5,615 nucleotides of DNA from Synergistaceae bacterium (GTDB lineage: Bacteria > Synergistota > Synergistia > Synergistales > Aminobacteriaceae): assembly GCA_017427625.1 (NCBI GenBank), contig JAFRSL010000289.1, forward strand, positions 1 through 5,615, written 5' to 3'. Below are positions 4,505 through 5,615 of the stretch, piece by piece (within the stretch, counting starts at the first letter, position 1; each line of letters starts with the position of its first letter). The notes under the pieces were generated by a model that had not been told where the DNA came from, searched no databases, and was given only the letters and a program-made list of their open reading frames with translations. Made by a program: the position numbers and the translations under genes.

Positions 4505-5615
4505 GTTCGTTCCGCGAAAGTATAACCGAGATTAGCTGAACATCAACAGGCGTTACCCCCGAAATCCTCAGCGCATGTCCCAGAGACTCCGGCCTGTAAC
4601 GCTTGAGCTTCTGTAGGCTCTCTGCACGCAACCCCTTCACGCTGTCGTAATCGAAGTCATCAGGAATTTTCGCGCCGTCAAGGTTCTTCATTCGTCCGGC
4701 GACTCTTGCCTCACGTTCAAGATACCCCGTGTAACGCAATTCCGTCTCAACATGCGAAATTTCCTCGCGCGTCAGCTTCAACGGCGAAGGCGACATCATG
4801 GCCGCAAGCTCATAAGTTACGCCCCTGTGCTTAAGGTACTCGGCGAGCGTCATTGTCTCGGTCAAATTCTCAGCGTCATATTCAGCGCAAAGCCTCTCCG
4901 TTTCTTCAGACGGTGAAATTTTCGTTGACTTCAAGCGCGAAATCTCCGCGTCCTCACGTGAGAATCTTTCCTCCAAGAATGACCATCGTGAATCATCAAT
5001 CAGTCCCACCTCACGCCCGTAACGAGAGAGTCTGTGAGCAACATTATCCCATCGCAAAAGTAATCTATGCTCGCATCTTCCCGTCAACATTCTGTAAGGC
5101 TCGTCTGTATTCTTCGTAGTCAAATCGTCAACAAGCACCCCTAAATATCCCTCGTCTCGTCCCAAGATCAATGGCTCACGTTCACGGACGTACATGGCCG
5201 CGTTGATCCCAGCGAGCAATCCTTGAGCCGCTGCCTCCTCGTAGCCCGATGTGCCGTTGACCTGTCCCGCGAAGAAGAGGCCGGATATGTTCTTGTTCTC
5301 TAATGAGTGCTTCAACTGGTCGGGGAGAATGTACGTGTACTCTATGCCATAGCCGGGCTTTATGATTTTCGCGTTTTTGCAGCCCGGCAATGACCGCACC
5401 ATTTCAGCCTGAACGTCATAAGGCAGGCTCGTCGAGAAATTCTGAACGTAAACCTCATCGTTGCTCCGTGAAACCGGCTCAAACACTATCGGATGCGTAA
5501 TGTGGTCTGGAAATCTCAGGAACTTGTCCTCGATTGACGGGCAATATCGCGGGCCGTGCGCCTCAACATCTCCCGTAACAAGCGGTGAACGTGAGATATT
5601 CCTCGACAATATTGC
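4488..5615 (-). CDS. mnmG: tRNA uridine-5-carboxymethylaminomethyl modification enzyme MnmG (GidA), C-terminal part, cut by window edge
   Basis: The frame is open through the right edge and gives 375 residues; a full MnmG has about 620-630, so roughly the first 250, with the N-terminal FAD-binding GxGxxG motif, are outside. MnmG works with the GTPase MnmE to place a carboxymethylaminomethyl group on wobble U34 of certain tRNAs, using FAD and a folate one-carbon donor. Visible signatures, numbered from the edge, are GPRYCPSIEDK (21-31, including a conserved cysteine), KPGYGIEYTY (86-95), the FAD-contacting QVNGTSGYEEAAAQG (118-132), EPYRMLTGRCEHRLLLRWDN (172-191) and the C-terminal MnmE/tRNA-binding helical domain with YTGYLERE (295-302) and HALRISGVTPVD (347-358). 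A TTG near the edge (5609) is an internal Leu codon and not the start. The gene overlaps the DUF721 gene by four bases. Confidence 0.96.
   Translation of the reverse strand, partial: AILSRNISRSPLVTGDVEAHGPRYCPSIEDKFLRFPDHITHPIVFEPVSRSNDEVYVQNFSTSLPYDVQAEMVRSLPGCKNAKIIKPGYGIEYTYILPDQLKHSLENKNISGLFFAGQVNGTSGYEEAAAQGLLAGINAAMYVREREPLILGRDEGYLGVLVDDLTTKNTDEPYRMLTGRCEHRLLLRWDNVAHRLSRYGREVGLIDDSRWSFLEERFSREDAEISRLKSTKISPSEETERLCAEYDAENLTETMTLAEYLKHRGVTYELAAMMSPSPLKLTREEISHVETELRYTGYLEREARVAGRMKNLDGAKIPDDFDYDSVKGLRAESLQKLKRYRPESLGHALRISGVTPVDVQLISVILSRNERRKAE

Noticed and set aside
4016..5119. Plus-strand frames at 4016-4207, 4280-4525 and 4853-5119
   Set aside because: They run antisense to the DUF721 gene and mnmG, both supported by conserved motifs and coupled translation signals.
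5607..5609. TTG at 5609 as the start of mnmG
   Set aside because: The reading frame continues upstream through the window edge (Ala-Ile before this Leu), and known MnmG proteins have about 250 more N-terminal residues, so this is an internal codon.

Overview
The window carries ordinary housekeeping and metabolic genes at roughly balanced base composition, plus a more AT-rich mobile-element end at its left edge. The gene set is a cysteine desulfidase/UPF0597 protein, a type III glutamine synthetase, and a DUF721 protein coupled to mnmG. Together with the style of the TnpB N-terminus, this suggests an anaerobic, probably gut-associated bacterium. My best guess is Synergistota, with a clostridial Firmicute or another anaerobe as the alternative. 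That placement comes from recalled resemblance and no search supports it.

Layout from left to right. Positions 1-353 (minus strand) hold the first 117 codons of a TnpB-type RNA-guided nuclease/transposon protein that runs off the left edge. It is preceded at 394-415 by an imperfect palindrome like those in IS200/IS605 left ends. The element boundary probably lies near 430-437, only about 30 bases before the next gene. Positions 464-1768 (plus strand) encode a complete L-cysteine desulfidase-family protein (CyuA/YhaM, UPF0597). A GC-rich hairpin at 1775-1800 separates it from the convergent gene, and its T-tract serves the minus strand. Positions 1809-3932 (minus) encode a complete type III glutamine synthetase (GlnN). 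Its strong promoter (TTGACA, 17-bp spacer, TAGAAT) overlaps the stop codon of the upstream gene, and a repeated GCTTAAT motif lies across the promoter and leader. Positions 4021-4491 (minus) encode a DUF721/DciA-like protein whose start overlaps the mnmG stop by four bases (ATGA). Positions 4488-5615 (minus) hold the C-terminal 375 residues of MnmG (GidA), which continues beyond the right edge.

Functionally, mnmG (tRNA wobble-uridine modification) and the DUF721 gene (possible replicative-helicase loader) form a translationally coupled pair. GlnN assimilates ammonia into glutamine and has its own promoter. The desulfidase releases ammonia, sulfide and pyruvate from cysteine, so the two convergent genes touch the same nitrogen pool; whether they are co-regulated is open. 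I see no clearly undescribed system. The points most worth a second look are the truncated tnpB with its insertion next to the desulfidase gene, and the repeat/hairpin arrangement in the glnN leader.
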